Origin: Prado023 sp963706885
Lineage (GTDB): Bacteria; Actinomycetota; Actinomycetes; S36-B12; CAIYMF01
Direction of reading: 5' to 3'
DNA: 64,000 nt
NCBI GenBank assembly: GCA_963706885.1
Contig: CAVPNX010000015.1
Span: 1-64,000 of the forward strand
Shown in pieces: positions 17,016-25,600 of the stretch. The position numbers were made by a program, and so were the translations under genes. The notes under the pieces are model-generated. The model searched no databases and had not been told where the DNA came from. It was given only the letters and a program-made list of their open reading frames with translations. Each line of letters starts with the position of its first letter. Position 1 is the first letter of the stretch.

Positions 17016-17737
17016 TCAGCGGCGCTCCTCTGCCTGCTTGCAGGCGATGCACAGGGTGGCTCGCGGGAAGGCCCGCAGGCGTGCGGCGGGGATGACGGTC
17101 CCACAGGACTCGCAGATCCCGTAGGTGCCGGCCTCGAGCCGATGCAGGGCGTGGGTCGACTGGTCGAGCAGGTCGCGCGCGTTGGCGTTCACGCTCATCT
17201 CCTGCTCGCGCTCCAGGGTCTTCGACCCGGCGTCGGCCTGGTCGTCGCCCGCACCGTCGCCGGAGTCCGCGATGAGGTCGGCCATGTCGACCTCCCCCAT
17301 GTGCAACTCCTCGCGCAGGCGCGTGATGTCGGCCTCGAGCGCCACCCGGAAGCCTGCGAGCTCCTCAGCGCTCCACGGTGACGCGGCCGGGGCCGGCGCG
17401 GCCTCCGGCGCGGGGATGGACTGGGGTGGCGGGCTCGCAGGAGCCTTCTTCTTCGCGGGGGCCTTGGTCGCGGGGGCCTTGGTCGCGGGGGCCTTCTGGT
17501 CGCGGGGGCCTTGGTCGCGGGGGCCTTCGTCGCGGGGGCCTTCGCCGCCGCCGGAGCCTTCTTCGCCGCCGAAGCCTTCGTCGCGGGAGCCGCCATCGCC
17601 GGCGGGCTCACCTCGTCCTGCGAAGTTGCTGGTGCCACCTCGTCGTCGGCGCCCTGCGCCGTCTGACCGGGCATGGCCGACCGGACCCCGGACACGGCGC
17701 GCCGAAGCCCCCCGCTCACCCAGCCACCACTGCCCAT
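17016..17737 (-). CDS. TraR/DksA-family zinc-finger protein with Ala/Lys-rich tail (apparent +2 frameshift)
   Basis: About 239 residues after frame repair. The N-terminal ~120 residues are low complexity with many KAPAT units, like histone H1 or HupB tails. The C-terminal half is DksA-like: a coiled-coil helix (EELAGFRVALEADITRLREE) and a four-Cys zinc finger (GICESCGTVIP ... LCIACKQAEERR). One KAPAT repeat unit (near 17496) has two extra bases, CT, which puts the two halves in different frames; 722 nt minus 2 is divisible by three. I infer slippage in the repeat, either real or a sequencing artefact. The RBS AGGAG precedes ATG 17737. It is coupled to lspA. Such proteins may contact RNA polymerase; the tail suggests nucleic-acid binding. 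Confidence 0.8.
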
Positions 17738-17798
17738 CCGAGATCTCCTGCCTGCTGCCCCCACCCCACGGTGGGCACAATGGTTGAGGATATCCCCC

Positions 17799-18095
17799 GT
17801 GACCAGCTTCCGTGCCGCGATCCGGGTGCGACCCGCGGCCCGGCAGGACGCCGTGGGAGGGCGGGCGCTGACTGGGGGGCCACCCGGCCCGCCGGTCCTC
17901 GAGATCCGGGTTCGCGCACGCCCCATCGACGGCGCGGCCACAGCGGCCGCGGAGCGGGTGCTGGCCGAGGCGCTGGGCCTGCGCCCCCGCCAGGTCCGGG
18001 TGGTCCGTGGGGCGACCTCCCGGGACAAGCTCGTGGAGGTCAGCGATCCGCCTGACGATCTGGCCACCCGGTGGGCGGCCCTGCTCGACGCGTGA
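17799..18095 (+). CDS. DUF167 (YggU-like) family protein
   Basis: 98-residue small conserved protein of unknown function: AIRVRPAARQDAVGG, EIRVRARPIDGAATAAAERVLAEALGLRPRQVRVVRGATSRDKLVEV. This KxxRDK-type ending is characteristic of DUF167. GTG 17799 was chosen because earlier in-frame codons read into the divergent dksA promoter region. It sits 62 bp before ileS and may be co-transcribed with it. Confidence 0.8.
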   Translation: MTSFRAAIRVRPAARQDAVGGRALTGGPPGPPVLEIRVRARPIDGAATAAAERVLAEALGLRPRQVRVVRGATSRDKLVEVSDPPDDLATRWAALLDA

Positions 18096-18120
18096 GGGCC
18101 GGTCGTCCTGCGCGCCCGAC

Positions 18121-18126
18121 TAGAAT
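18121..18126 (+). promoter_or_regulatory. Probable ileS promoter -10
   Basis: TAGAAT lies 31 nt before the ileS ATG. The whole DUF167-ileS gap is only 62 nt, too short for a T-box leader. Confidence 0.45.
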
Positions 18127-18157
18127 CAGCCGCCTGCCCCCGACCTAGGACGACACG

Positions 18158-21100
18158 ATGAGCCCGCACGAGACCCCCGGCACCGCGGCCCCGGCGCCGA
18201 CGGTCGCCCGCCCGTACGCCGCGGTCCCGGCGAAGGTGGACCTGCCCGCACTCGACCGGCAGGTCCTGGCCCACTGGGCCGACAACGACGTGTTCCACCG
18301 ATCGCTGGCCCAGCGCGAGGGGGCCCCCGAGTGGACGTTCTACGAGGGACCACCCACGGCCAACGGCACACCCGGCACCCACCACGTCGAGGCCCGGGTG
18401 TTCAAGGACGTGTTCCCCCGCTTCAAGACGATGCGCGGGTACCGCGTCGATCGCAAGGCCGGGTGGGACTGTCACGGGCTGCCCGTGGAGCTCGCGGTCG
18501 AGAAGGAGCTCGGGTTCAGCGGCAAGGGCGACATCGAGGCCTACGGCGTCGCCGAGTTCAACGCCCGGTGCCGGGAGTCGGTGCTGCGCCACGTCGATGA
18601 GTTCGCGGTCCTGACCGAGCGCATGGGCTACTGGGTCGACATGGACCAGGCCTACTGGACGATGGATCCGGCCTACGTGCAGAGCGTGTGGTGGTCCCTG
18701 AAGCAGATCTTCGACAAGGGCCTGCTGGTGCAGGACCACCGGGTGAGCCCGTACTGCCCGCGCTGCGGCACCGGTCTGTCCGACCACGAGCTGGCCCAGG
18801 GCTATGAGGACGTCGTCGACCCGTCGGTGTACGTGCGGATGCCGGTCACGAGCGGACCGCTGGCCGAGCGCTTCCCCGGCGTGAGCCTTCTCGTCTGGAC
18901 CACCACGCCCTGGACCCTGGTGTCCAACACCGCCGTGGCGGTCAGGCCGGATGCCACCTACCAGGTGGTCCGGGTGCCCGGCGAGCTGGGCGACTCCGAG
19001 CTGCTCGTGATCGCCGAGGCCCTGCGCGAGGCCAAGCTGCCCGAGGGCCACGAGGTGCTGGCCACGATGCCCGGTCGGGACCTGGAGCGGACCGGGTACT
19101 CCCGCCCCTTCGACCTGGTCGACATCCCCGATGCCCACTACGTGATCCTGGCCGACTACGTCACGACCGAGGATGGCTCCGGCCTGGTCCACCAGGCACC
19201 GGCGTTCGGCGCCGACGACCTGGTCTCGTGCCGGTCCTACGGCCTGCCCGTGGTCAACCCGCTGCTGCCCGACGGCACGTTCGACCCGTCGGTGCCGATG
19301 GTCGGCGGGATGTTCTTCAAGTCCGCCGACCCCACGCTGGTGGCCGACCTCGAGGCCCGCGGCCTCATGTTCGCCCACGAGCAGTTCGAGCACTCCTACC
19401 CGCACTGCTGGCGCTGCCACACGCCGCTGGTCTACTACGCCCAGCCGTCGTGGTACATCCGCACCACCGCCATCAAGGACGCCCTGGTCCGCGAGAACGA
19501 GGGCACCACCTGGCACCCGGAGACCATCAAGTGGGGCCGGTACGGCGACTGGCTGGAGAACAACGTCGACTGGGCGCTGTCGCGCAACCGCTACTGGGGC
19601 ACACCCCTGCCGATCTGGCGCTGCGCCGAGGACCACCTGACCTGCATCGGGTCGCTGGCCGAGCTCGGCGAGCTGGCCGGGCAGGACCTCTCCGAGCTGG
19701 ACCCGCACCGGCCCCACGTCGACGACGTCACGCTCCCCTGCCCGCAGTGCGGCGCAACGGCCACGCGCGTCCCGGAGGTCATCGACGGCTGGTACGACAG
19801 CGGCGCGATGCCCTTCGCCCAGTGGGGCTACCCGCACACGGGTGCCGAGATCTTCGCGCGCAAGTACCCGGCCGACTTCATCTGCGAGGCGATCGACCAG
19901 ACCCGCGGATGGTTCTACACCCTGATGGCCGTCGGCACGCTGGTCTTCGACCAGTCGTCGTACCGCACCGTGCTCTGCCTGGGGCACATCCTCGACGACG
20001 ACGGCCGGAAGATGAGCAAGCACCTGGGCAACATCCTCGAGCCGATCCCCCTGATGGACGACCACGGCGCCGACGCGGTGCGCTGGTTCATGCTGGCCGC
20101 GGGGTCGCCGTGGCAGGCCCGACGTGTGGGCCACGCCGCCATCGCCGAGGTGGTCCGCCGGACGCTGCTGACCTACTGGAACACCGTGTCGTTCCAGTCG
20201 CTGTACGCCCGCACGGCCGGCTTCGTGGCGGATCCCGCGGCCGCGCCCGCCATCTCCGACCGCCCCGTCCTGGACCGCTGGGCCCTGGCCGGGGCCAGCC
20301 AGCTGGCAGCCGCGGTCACCGACTCCCTCGACGCCTTCGACACGCAGCGGGCCGGCCGGCTGCTGGCGGCCTACATCGACGACCTGTCCAACTGGTACGT
20401 GCGCCGGTCCCGCCGGCGGTTCTGGGAGGGTGACCCGTCGGCCCTGCACACCCTGCACGAGTGCCTGCGCACCGTGACCCTGCTCATGGCGCCCTTCACG
20501 CCCTTCGTGACCGAGCGGGTGTGGCAGGACCTGTTCGCCAGCACCCCGGCCGACTCCGTGCACCTGCAGGACTGGCCCGATGACTCCGCAGCCCTGGCCG
20601 ACGCCCAGCTCGATGAGCAGGTCGCGTTGATCCGTCGGCTGGTGGAGCTGGGCCGGGGCGCCCGCGCCGAGGGCAGGGTGCGCACGCGCCAGCCCCTGGG
20701 CCGCGCCCTGGTGTCCGCGCCCGGCTGGGAGCAGATGCCTGCGGAGCTGCGCGACCAGCTGGCCGAGGAGCTCAACGTGGTCTCGGTGGTCGGCCTCGGT
20801 GGGGGTGCAGACGACGCAACCACCGACGAGCTGGTGCATGTGAGCGTCAAGGCGAACTTCCGTTCGCTGGGTCGCCGCTACGGCAAGGGCACCCAGGCCG
20901 TCGCCGCCGCCATCGCCGCCGCCGACCCGGTGGAGCTGACCGCCGCCATGCGCGGCACCGGCTCAGCCAGCGTTGTCGTGGACGGACACCGTGAGGAGAT
21001 CGGCCCGGACGACGTCGTCATCACGGAGACCCCGCGGGAGGGCTGGGCGGTGGCCACCGATGCCGGGGAGACGCTGGCCCTCGACCTGCACCTGACCCCC

Positions 21101-21364
21101 GAGCTGGTCCGTCGCGGGTTGGCCCGCGAGGTGGTCCGGCTGGTCCAGGAGGGCCGCAAGTCCGCCGGCCTGGAGGTCAGCGACCGCATCGAGCTCTGGC
21201 TGTCGACCTCGTCCCCGGAGCTGTCCGCGGCCCTGGACGAGCATGCCGCCGACATCGGCAGCGAGGTCCTGGCCGTCTCGGTCTCCCGGGACGGCGCACC
21301 GCCGGACGCGGTGGGCGGGGCCGACGACGACCTCGGGCTCACGTTCGCGCTGCGCCGGGCCTGA
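18158..21364 (+). CDS. ileS: Isoleucyl-tRNA synthetase (long, eukaryote-like type)
   Basis: 1068-residue class I synthetase that charges tRNA(Ile), with an editing domain against valine. The HIGH-equivalent is in NGTPGTHHVEARVF (about residue 73), followed by RKAGWDCHGLPVELAVEKEL. Also seen are the editing domain with TTTPWTLVSNTAVAV, EVIDGWYDSGAMPFAQ, IDQTRGWFYTLM and the KMSKH loop (GRKMSKHLGNILEP, about residue 618), then the anticodon-binding and C-terminal domains. Length and motifs match the IleRS2-like group, which is generally mupirocin-tolerant; this is an inference. The frame is uninterrupted over 3.2 kb. Confidence 0.95.
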   Translation: MSPHETPGTAAPAPTVARPYAAVPAKVDLPALDRQVLAHWADNDVFHRSLAQREGAPEWTFYEGPPTANGTPGTHHVEARVFKDVFPRFKTMRGYRVDRKAGWDCHGLPVELAVEKELGFSGKGDIEAYGVAEFNARCRESVLRHVDEFAVLTERMGYWVDMDQAYWTMDPAYVQSVWWSLKQIFDKGLLVQDHRVSPYCPRCGTGLSDHELAQGYEDVVDPSVYVRMPVTSGPLAERFPGVSLLVWTTTPWTLVSNTAVAVRPDATYQVVRVPGELGDSELLVIAEALREAKLPEGHEVLATMPGRDLERTGYSRPFDLVDIPDAHYVILADYVTTEDGSGLVHQAPAFGADDLVSCRSYGLPVVNPLLPDGTFDPSVPMVGGMFFKSADPTLVADLEARGLMFAHEQFEHSYPHCWRCHTPLVYYAQPSWYIRTTAIKDALVRENEGTTWHPETIKWGRYGDWLENNVDWALSRNRYWGTPLPIWRCAEDHLTCIGSLAELGELAGQDLSELDPHRPHVDDVTLPCPQCGATATRVPEVIDGWYDSGAMPFAQWGYPHTGAEIFARKYPADFICEAIDQTRGWFYTLMAVGTLVFDQSSYRTVLCLGHILDDDGRKMSKHLGNILEPIPLMDDHGADAVRWFMLAAGSPWQARRVGHAAIAEVVRRTLLTYWNTVSFQSLYARTAGFVADPAAAPAISDRPVLDRWALAGASQLAAAVTDSLDAFDTQRAGRLLAAYIDDLSNWYVRRSRRRFWEGDPSALHTLHECLRTVTLLMAPFTPFVTERVWQDLFASTPADSVHLQDWPDDSAALADAQLDEQVALIRRLVELGRGARAEGRVRTRQPLGRALVSAPGWEQMPAELRDQLAEELNVVSVVGLGGGADDATTDELVHVSVKANFRSLGRRYGKGTQAVAAAIAAADPVELTAAMRGTGSASVVVDGHREEIGPDDVVITETPREGWAVATDAGETLALDLHLTPELVRRGLAREVVRLVQEGRKSAGLEVSDRIELWLSTSSPELSAALDEHAADIGSEVLAVSVSRDGAPPDAVGGADDDLGLTFALRRA

Positions 21365-21437
21365 TCCTGCGCGCCACGGCGCACGGGGTGTGGACGAACG
21401 ATCGGTGATGTCGGACCGTGATGGCAGGCTGTCGGCC

Positions 21438-22760
21438 ATGGCGAACCACGACCCGAGGGTCGACCGCAGCCGGGGGGCGGTCTACCAGGCGGAGGACTCC
21501 GTCGCCTCGATCATGCGCCGGCCGCACCGCGCGGTGCGGGTCGGGCCCTCGGTCGTCACGCTCCCGGAGGAGGTCCACTTCGGCAGCCTCGCCGCCATCC
21601 AGGACTTCGTCGACGCCGTCCTCGCCGAGGCCACCGGCTCGGGGGAGTTCCCCGACCGCGGGCCCGTCGAGGTCCAGGTGCGCCGGGGCTTCCGGATGGC
21701 CACGTACTCGGGGGGCCGGATCAACATCCCGGCCGCCGACCCGCGCGGTCGGTGGGCCCTGACCCGCTCAGTGGTCCTGCACGAGATCGCCCATCACCTG
21801 ACCGGTGTCCCGGGTCATGGCCGCACCTTCCGCGAGACACTGGTGGCCCTGTACGCGCGCCACATCAGTCCCGGGGCTGCCGAGCTGCTCGGGCACCTCT
21901 TCGGGCCGATCGACTCGGTCCCCGAGGTCCCCGACGCCCAGGCTCCCGACGCCGAGGTCGGTCCCAGCGAGCAGGTCCGCCGTGTGGCTGCTCTGCTCGC
22001 GAAGGCGGAGTCCACGGCCAGCGCCGACGAGGCGGAGGCCTACCTGGCCAAGGCAGCGCTGGTCGCCCAGCGCCACAGCGTCGACATGGCGGTCGCCGCG
22101 ATGACCACGGACTCCCGGCCCACCGGACCGACACACCGGATGCTCACCATCGGCGAGCCACGTCGCGCCCTGAACAAGCTGCTGGTCAGCCTCCTGGTGG
22201 CCACGGCGCAGGCGTGGTCGGTCCGGGTCGACATCGGCCACGGTTCGACCTACGCCCTGGTGTACGGGATGCCGGGCGACCTCGACCGGGTGGAGGCCCT
22301 GTTCACCACCGCGAGCACCATGATGCTGACCCGCGCCCAGGCCCACGTGCGCTCGGGTGCGTGGCGTGGGACCACCTACCGTCCGCCCGAGGGCGGACCC
22401 GTGCGACCGGTCACGGCATCGGTGGCCCGCAACGCCTTCTGCCTGGGCTTCATCGGCCGGCTGGGCAGCAACCTCGACCACGCCGCTCGCCAGGCCCGCG
22501 CTGGGGCGGGCGGCGCCGGGTTGGAGGTGGACCAGTCCGAGCACCGGGGACTGCGTGCGCAGCGGGTCGACCTGGCGCTGCGCGCCCGAGACCTGGCGGT
22601 CGCCGACTACCACCGCACCACGTCACGCGCCCGGGGCACGTGGCGCGGAACGGCCAGTGGGGCCGGCACCGCGGCGCACAGCCGGCGCGCCGGCGAACGT
22701 GCCGCCGACGAGTTCGGGAGCCGGGCGGTGGCGGGGGGCCGCCGCGCCATCGGCAGGTGA
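21438..22760 (+). CDS. Putative metallohydrolase (TIGR04338-like) fused to DUF2786
   Basis: 440 residues with two recognisable parts. The N-terminal ~160 residues (YQAEDSVASIM, VQVRRGFRMATYSGGRINIP, then VLHEIAHHLTGVPGHG at about residue 115) have an HExxH zinc-protease-like signature as in TIGR04338 actinobacterial proteins. From ~177 a DUF2786 helix pair follows (VRRVAALLAKAESTASADEAEAYLAKA), then a long C-terminal region rich in Arg/Ala. The start at 21438 is suggested by CAGGCT-N7-ATG; an earlier ATG at 21408 is possible. No substrate is known. It is convergent with divIVA, with 1 nt between the stops. Confidence 0.7.
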   Translation: MANHDPRVDRSRGAVYQAEDSVASIMRRPHRAVRVGPSVVTLPEEVHFGSLAAIQDFVDAVLAEATGSGEFPDRGPVEVQVRRGFRMATYSGGRINIPAADPRGRWALTRSVVLHEIAHHLTGVPGHGRTFRETLVALYARHISPGAAELLGHLFGPIDSVPEVPDAQAPDAEVGPSEQVRRVAALLAKAESTASADEAEAYLAKAALVAQRHSVDMAVAAMTTDSRPTGPTHRMLTIGEPRRALNKLLVSLLVATAQAWSVRVDIGHGSTYALVYGMPGDLDRVEALFTTASTMMLTRAQAHVRSGAWRGTTYRPPEGGPVRPVTASVARNAFCLGFIGRLGSNLDHAARQARAGAGGAGLEVDQSEHRGLRAQRVDLALRARDLAVADYHRTTSRARGTWRGTASGAGTAAHSRRAGERAADEFGSRAVAGGRRAIGR

Positions 22761-22761
22761 G

Positions 22762-23223
22762 CTACTGCTCCCCGTCGTCGGCCAGGGCCTTGAGGTCCGC
22801 CAGCTGCGACTGGAAGTAGCCCGTCAGACGGGACCGGATCTCGGTCTCGAAGGTCCGCAGGGCGGTGACCCGCGCCTCGAGGTCGACACGCTGGGCCTCG
22901 AGCTTCTTCACGGACTTGCGTGCCGACTTCTCCGCGTCGCTGACCATCGAGTCGGCCTTCTGCCGGGCGTCGGCGATGTACTCGTCGGCGGTCCGCTCAG
23001 CCATCTCCAGGATGCGGGCCGCGGCGGCGGAGGTCGGCTCCGCACCCGCCCCCGCGCTGGCCGCGGCACTCTGCTCGTGGGCCGCGGCCACCGCATCGGT
23101 CAGGCGGGCGATCTCCGCCTCGACCTCATCGAGGAACGCATCCACCTCATCCATGTCGTAGCCCGTGCTGTTCCGCACGAGCTTGAACTGCTTGTCGTGC
23201 ACGTCCTGGGCGCTCAACGCCAT
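22762..23223 (-). CDS. divIVA: DivIVA/Wag31-like cell pole and septum protein
   Basis: 153 residues. The N-terminal DivIVA membrane-binding motif is present (LSAQDVHDKQFKLVRNSTGYDMDEVDAFLDEVE), followed by a coiled coil, an Ala/Ser-rich linker, and a second coiled coil (MAERTADEYIADARQKADS ... LEAQRVDLEARVTALRTFE). In actinobacteria this family recruits the polar growth machinery. It is shorter than mycobacterial Wag31 (~260). The RBS GGAGGTCGGTC precedes ATG 23223. It is the last gene of the division block. Confidence 0.9.
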   Translation of the reverse strand: MALSAQDVHDKQFKLVRNSTGYDMDEVDAFLDEVEAEIARLTDAVAAAHEQSAAASAGAGAEPTSAAAARILEMAERTADEYIADARQKADSMVSDAEKSARKSVKKLEAQRVDLEARVTALRTFETEIRSRLTGYFQSQLADLKALADDGEQ

Positions 23224-23251
23224 GACCGACCTCCGTGGCGCACCGGTGGGG

Positions 23252-23539
23252 TCATGCCAGCCCCGCCAGGACCCGTAGCAGCAGCTGCAGGCCGATGAAG
23301 AGCGCCAGGAACGCGAGATCGAGGGAGACCTGGCCGATCCGCAGCGGTGGGATGACCCGCCGCAGCGCCTTCAGCGGCGGGTCGGTGACGCTCATCACGA
23401 ACTCGAAGATGATCACCAGCGCACCCGTGGGCTGGAAGTCCCGCGCGAACACCATGATCAACCCGATGATCATCCGGGCGATCAACAGCAGCAGGAACAG
23501 CCAGATGAGGGTCGAGAGCACGCCGACGATGAGTCCCAT
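23252..23539 (-). CDS. yggT: YggT-family membrane protein
   Basis: 95 residues with two hydrophobic segments (LIVGVLSTLIWLFLLLLIAR and LDLAFLALFIGLQLLLRVL) around the family loop FEFVMSVTDPPLKALRRVIPP. It is conserved next to sepF and divIVA in Gram-positive bacteria, where it is called YlmG. A role in division or membrane protein function is inferred from context. It starts 3 nt after the sepF stop, so coupling is likely. Confidence 0.9.
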   Translation of the reverse strand: MGLIVGVLSTLIWLFLLLLIARMIIGLIMVFARDFQPTGALVIIFEFVMSVTDPPLKALRRVIPPLRIGQVSLDLAFLALFIGLQLLLRVLAGLA

Positions 23540-23542
23540 GGG

Positions 23543-24052
23543 TCAACTCTGGTTGAAGAACCCGTCCTGCGCGATCTGTGCCCGGGCCTCCGCACCAACA
23601 TCGACGTTCGCCGGCGACAGCAGGAACACCTTGTTCGTGATGCGCTCGATGCTCCCGCGCAGGCCGAACACCAGCCCGGCAGCGAAGTCCACGATGCGCT
23701 TGGCGTCGTTGTCGTCCATGCCGGTCAGGTTGATGATCACCGGGACGCCCTCGCGGTACTCCTCGCCGATGCGACGGGCATCGTTGTACGACCGCGGGTG
23801 CAGCGTGGTGATCCGGTAGATGTCGGCTCCCGCAGCGGTCCCGGTGGGTCGCAGCGTGGAGGCGGGGCGCTCGGCCACGGCGGTGGCGGCGGGCCGGACG
23901 ACGACCTCCGGGGCAGTGCGCGGACGCACGTCGGCGACCGGTGCCGCCACGTCGCGACTGCGCGTGCGGGGCTCGGGATCGTAGTCGTCGTCGACCATGT
24001 CGTCCTCGACGAGGCCGAGGTAGACGGCCATCTTGCGCATGGTGCCTGGCAT
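23543..24052 (-). CDS. sepF: Cell division protein SepF
   Basis: 169 residues. There is an N-terminal amphipathic membrane helix (MRKMAVYLGLVEDD), an acidic/low-complexity linker (~25-85), and the C-terminal SepF fold (HPRSYNDARRIGEEYREGVPVIINLTGMDDNDAKRIVDFAAGLVFGLRGSIERI). SepF tethers FtsZ polymers to the membrane and is the main FtsZ anchor in actinobacteria, which usually lack FtsA. No ftsA is present here. The RBS AAGGAG is 5 nt before ATG 24052. Confidence 0.93.
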   Translation of the reverse strand: MPGTMRKMAVYLGLVEDDMVDDDYDPEPRTRSRDVAAPVADVRPRTAPEVVVRPAATAVAERPASTLRPTGTAAGADIYRITTLHPRSYNDARRIGEEYREGVPVIINLTGMDDNDAKRIVDFAAGLVFGLRGSIERITNKVFLLSPANVDVGAEARAQIAQDGFFNQS

Positions 24053-24107
24053 GGGTGCTCCTTACGTGCCATCCGGTCCGCCAGGGGCGAACCGGTATCG
24101 GGTTAGG

Positions 24108-24830
24108 TTACTTCAGTGGTTCGCGGTGCCCGAGCAGCGCGCTGCCCAGGCGGATGTGTGTCGCCCCGGCCGCGATGGCCGGTTCAAGGTCTGCGGACAT
24201 GCCCGCCGAGCGCATCACTGCCCCGGGGTGCTCTGCCTGCAGCTGTCCATGGATCGTGGCCAGCCGGTCGAAGGCGGGCCCGGGTTCGGCACCCAGCGGC
24301 GCCACAGCCATGACCCCCAGGAGGTCCAGGGAGCCCGACGCGGCGACCTCGTCGGCAAGGGCCAGCACGTCAGCGGGCCGTGCGCCCCCCCGGCCGGGGT
24401 CCCCATCTGCGGGGTCCGGCCGCTCGTCGAGGTCGACCTGGACGCAGACGCCCAGGCGACGGCCGGCACGTTGTGCCCCACGGTCCAGGGCGGCCACGAG
24501 GGCGGGGCGGTCCACCGACTCGACGACGTCGGCGTAGTGGGCCACCGATGCCGCCTTGTTGCGCTGAAGCTGCCCGACGAAGTGCCAGGTCAGCCCCAGC
24601 CCGGCGCAGGCCGCCGCCTTGTCGCGCGCCTCCTGGTCGCGGTTCTCCCCCACATGGCGGATCCCGAGCTCGGCAAGCAGCTCGACATCGGCGACCGGCC
24701 AGGTCTTGGTGATCGCCACGATCGTCACCGATCCCGGCTCCCGGCCGGCAGCGGCACACGCCGCACCAACCCGTTGCTGGACCCCCGCGAGGTTCGCGGC
24801 CAACTCATCGCGACGTCCGGAGTCCATCAC
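24108..24830 (-). CDS. yggS: YggS/PLPBP-family pyridoxal phosphate homeostasis protein
   Basis: ~240-residue PLP-binding TIM-barrel protein that buffers PLP and has no known enzyme activity. Visible are the PLP lysine in VAITKTWPV (about residue 42), HVGENRDQEARDK, WHFVGQLQRNKA, and the phosphate-binding end MRSAGMSADLEPAIAAGATHIRLGSALLG. The upstream pgeF stop overlaps the start: GTG 24830 (GTGA) or ATG 24827 (TGATG) could be used. Confidence 0.92.
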   Translation of the reverse strand: MMDSGRRDELAANLAGVQQRVGAACAAAGREPGSVTIVAITKTWPVADVELLAELGIRHVGENRDQEARDKAAACAGLGLTWHFVGQLQRNKAASVAHYADVVESVDRPALVAALDRGAQRAGRRLGVCVQVDLDERPDPADGDPGRGGARPADVLALADEVAASGSLDLLGVMAVAPLGAEPGPAFDRLATIHGQLQAEHPGAVMRSAGMSADLEPAIAAGATHIRLGSALLGHREPLK

Positions 24831-25597
24831 GCCGCCGCCACGATCGCCACTGCCCCGCCCTGCCGGCCGGTCAGGCCGTCACGACGATGCGAGTAGTAGC
24901 CGTGGTCCTCGGCGGTGCACCCGCCGACGAGCGTGGTGGCGACCCCCAGTTCTGCGAGCCGGGCGACCAGCCCGGCGCGCAGGTCGAGCGCCGGTTGTCC
25001 GTCCGGGGCGGTGGTGACCGCCTCGGGGCGGACCGCCGCGACCTCTGCGGCCCGCTGCGCTGGCACGGGGTAGCACGAGCCGCAGATCGCCGGGCCCAGG
25101 AGGGCCTGCACCTCCCCGGTCCGGGCGCCGGCGGTGACCATGTGGTCCACCGCTGCCCCGACGACGTCGAGGGCGAGCCCCCGCCATCCGCAGTGCACCG
25201 CGCCGATCACACCCGCGACCGGCTCCACGAGGATGACCGGCACGCAGTCGGCGGCCAGTGCCACCAGCCCGATGCCGACCTGCGTGGTCACCAGCGCGTC
25301 GACCGAGGTGATCTCGGCACCGGGGGTGACCCCCGTGGGCTCAGTCACTTCGGCTACCCCCCGTCCGTGATCGGGATGCATGAACGTCATCTCACCGGCC
25401 GGGACCCCGAGGGCCCCGGCCAGGGAACGACGATTGGCCACGACCGCCGTCGGGTCATCCCCGACGTGCGATCCAAGGTTCGCCCAGGCGTACGGCGACC
25501 GGCTCGACCCACCGCTGGCCGCACCACCCCGGCTGGTGAACAGGACACGCGCCTCGACCCCACCGGCAAGGGCGAGGTCGAGGCGGTGGCTGATCAT
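24827..25597 (-). CDS. pgeF: Peptidoglycan editing factor PgeF (YfiH/multicopper-polyphenol-oxidase-like)
   Basis: 256 residues of the YfiH/LACC1 family, which includes enzymes that hydrolyse L-Ser from UDP-MurNAc and purine nucleosides. Seen are YAWANLGSHVGDD, the metal His in FMHPDHGRGV, ALAADCVPVILVEP, and VHCGWRGLALDVVG, the conserved Cys/His site. The usual MxQVHG sequence is MHPDHG here, so the glutamine before the first His is replaced. It sits directly after ftsZ (3 nt) and overlaps yggS, the standard actinobacterial order. Confidence 0.88.
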   Translation of the reverse strand: MISHRLDLALAGGVEARVLFTSRGGAASGGSSRSPYAWANLGSHVGDDPTAVVANRRSLAGALGVPAGEMTFMHPDHGRGVAEVTEPTGVTPGAEITSVDALVTTQVGIGLVALAADCVPVILVEPVAGVIGAVHCGWRGLALDVVGAAVDHMVTAGARTGEVQALLGPAICGSCYPVPAQRAAEVAAVRPEAVTTAPDGQPALDLRAGLVARLAELGVATTLVGGCTAEDHGYYSHRRDGLTGRQGGAVAIVAAA

Positions 25598-25600
25598 CGA

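Noticed and set aside
17440..17600. CRISPR-like array suggested by regular 15-bp repeats
   Set aside because: Repeats are contiguous and in a protein coding tract (KAPAT units) with no unique spacers and no cas genes. No CRISPR array is visible in the window.
17195..20839. 1214-codon open frame antisense to ileS
   Set aside because: The same GC-driven shadow effect; only its last part coincides with the dksA-like N-terminus in the frame before the repeat shift.
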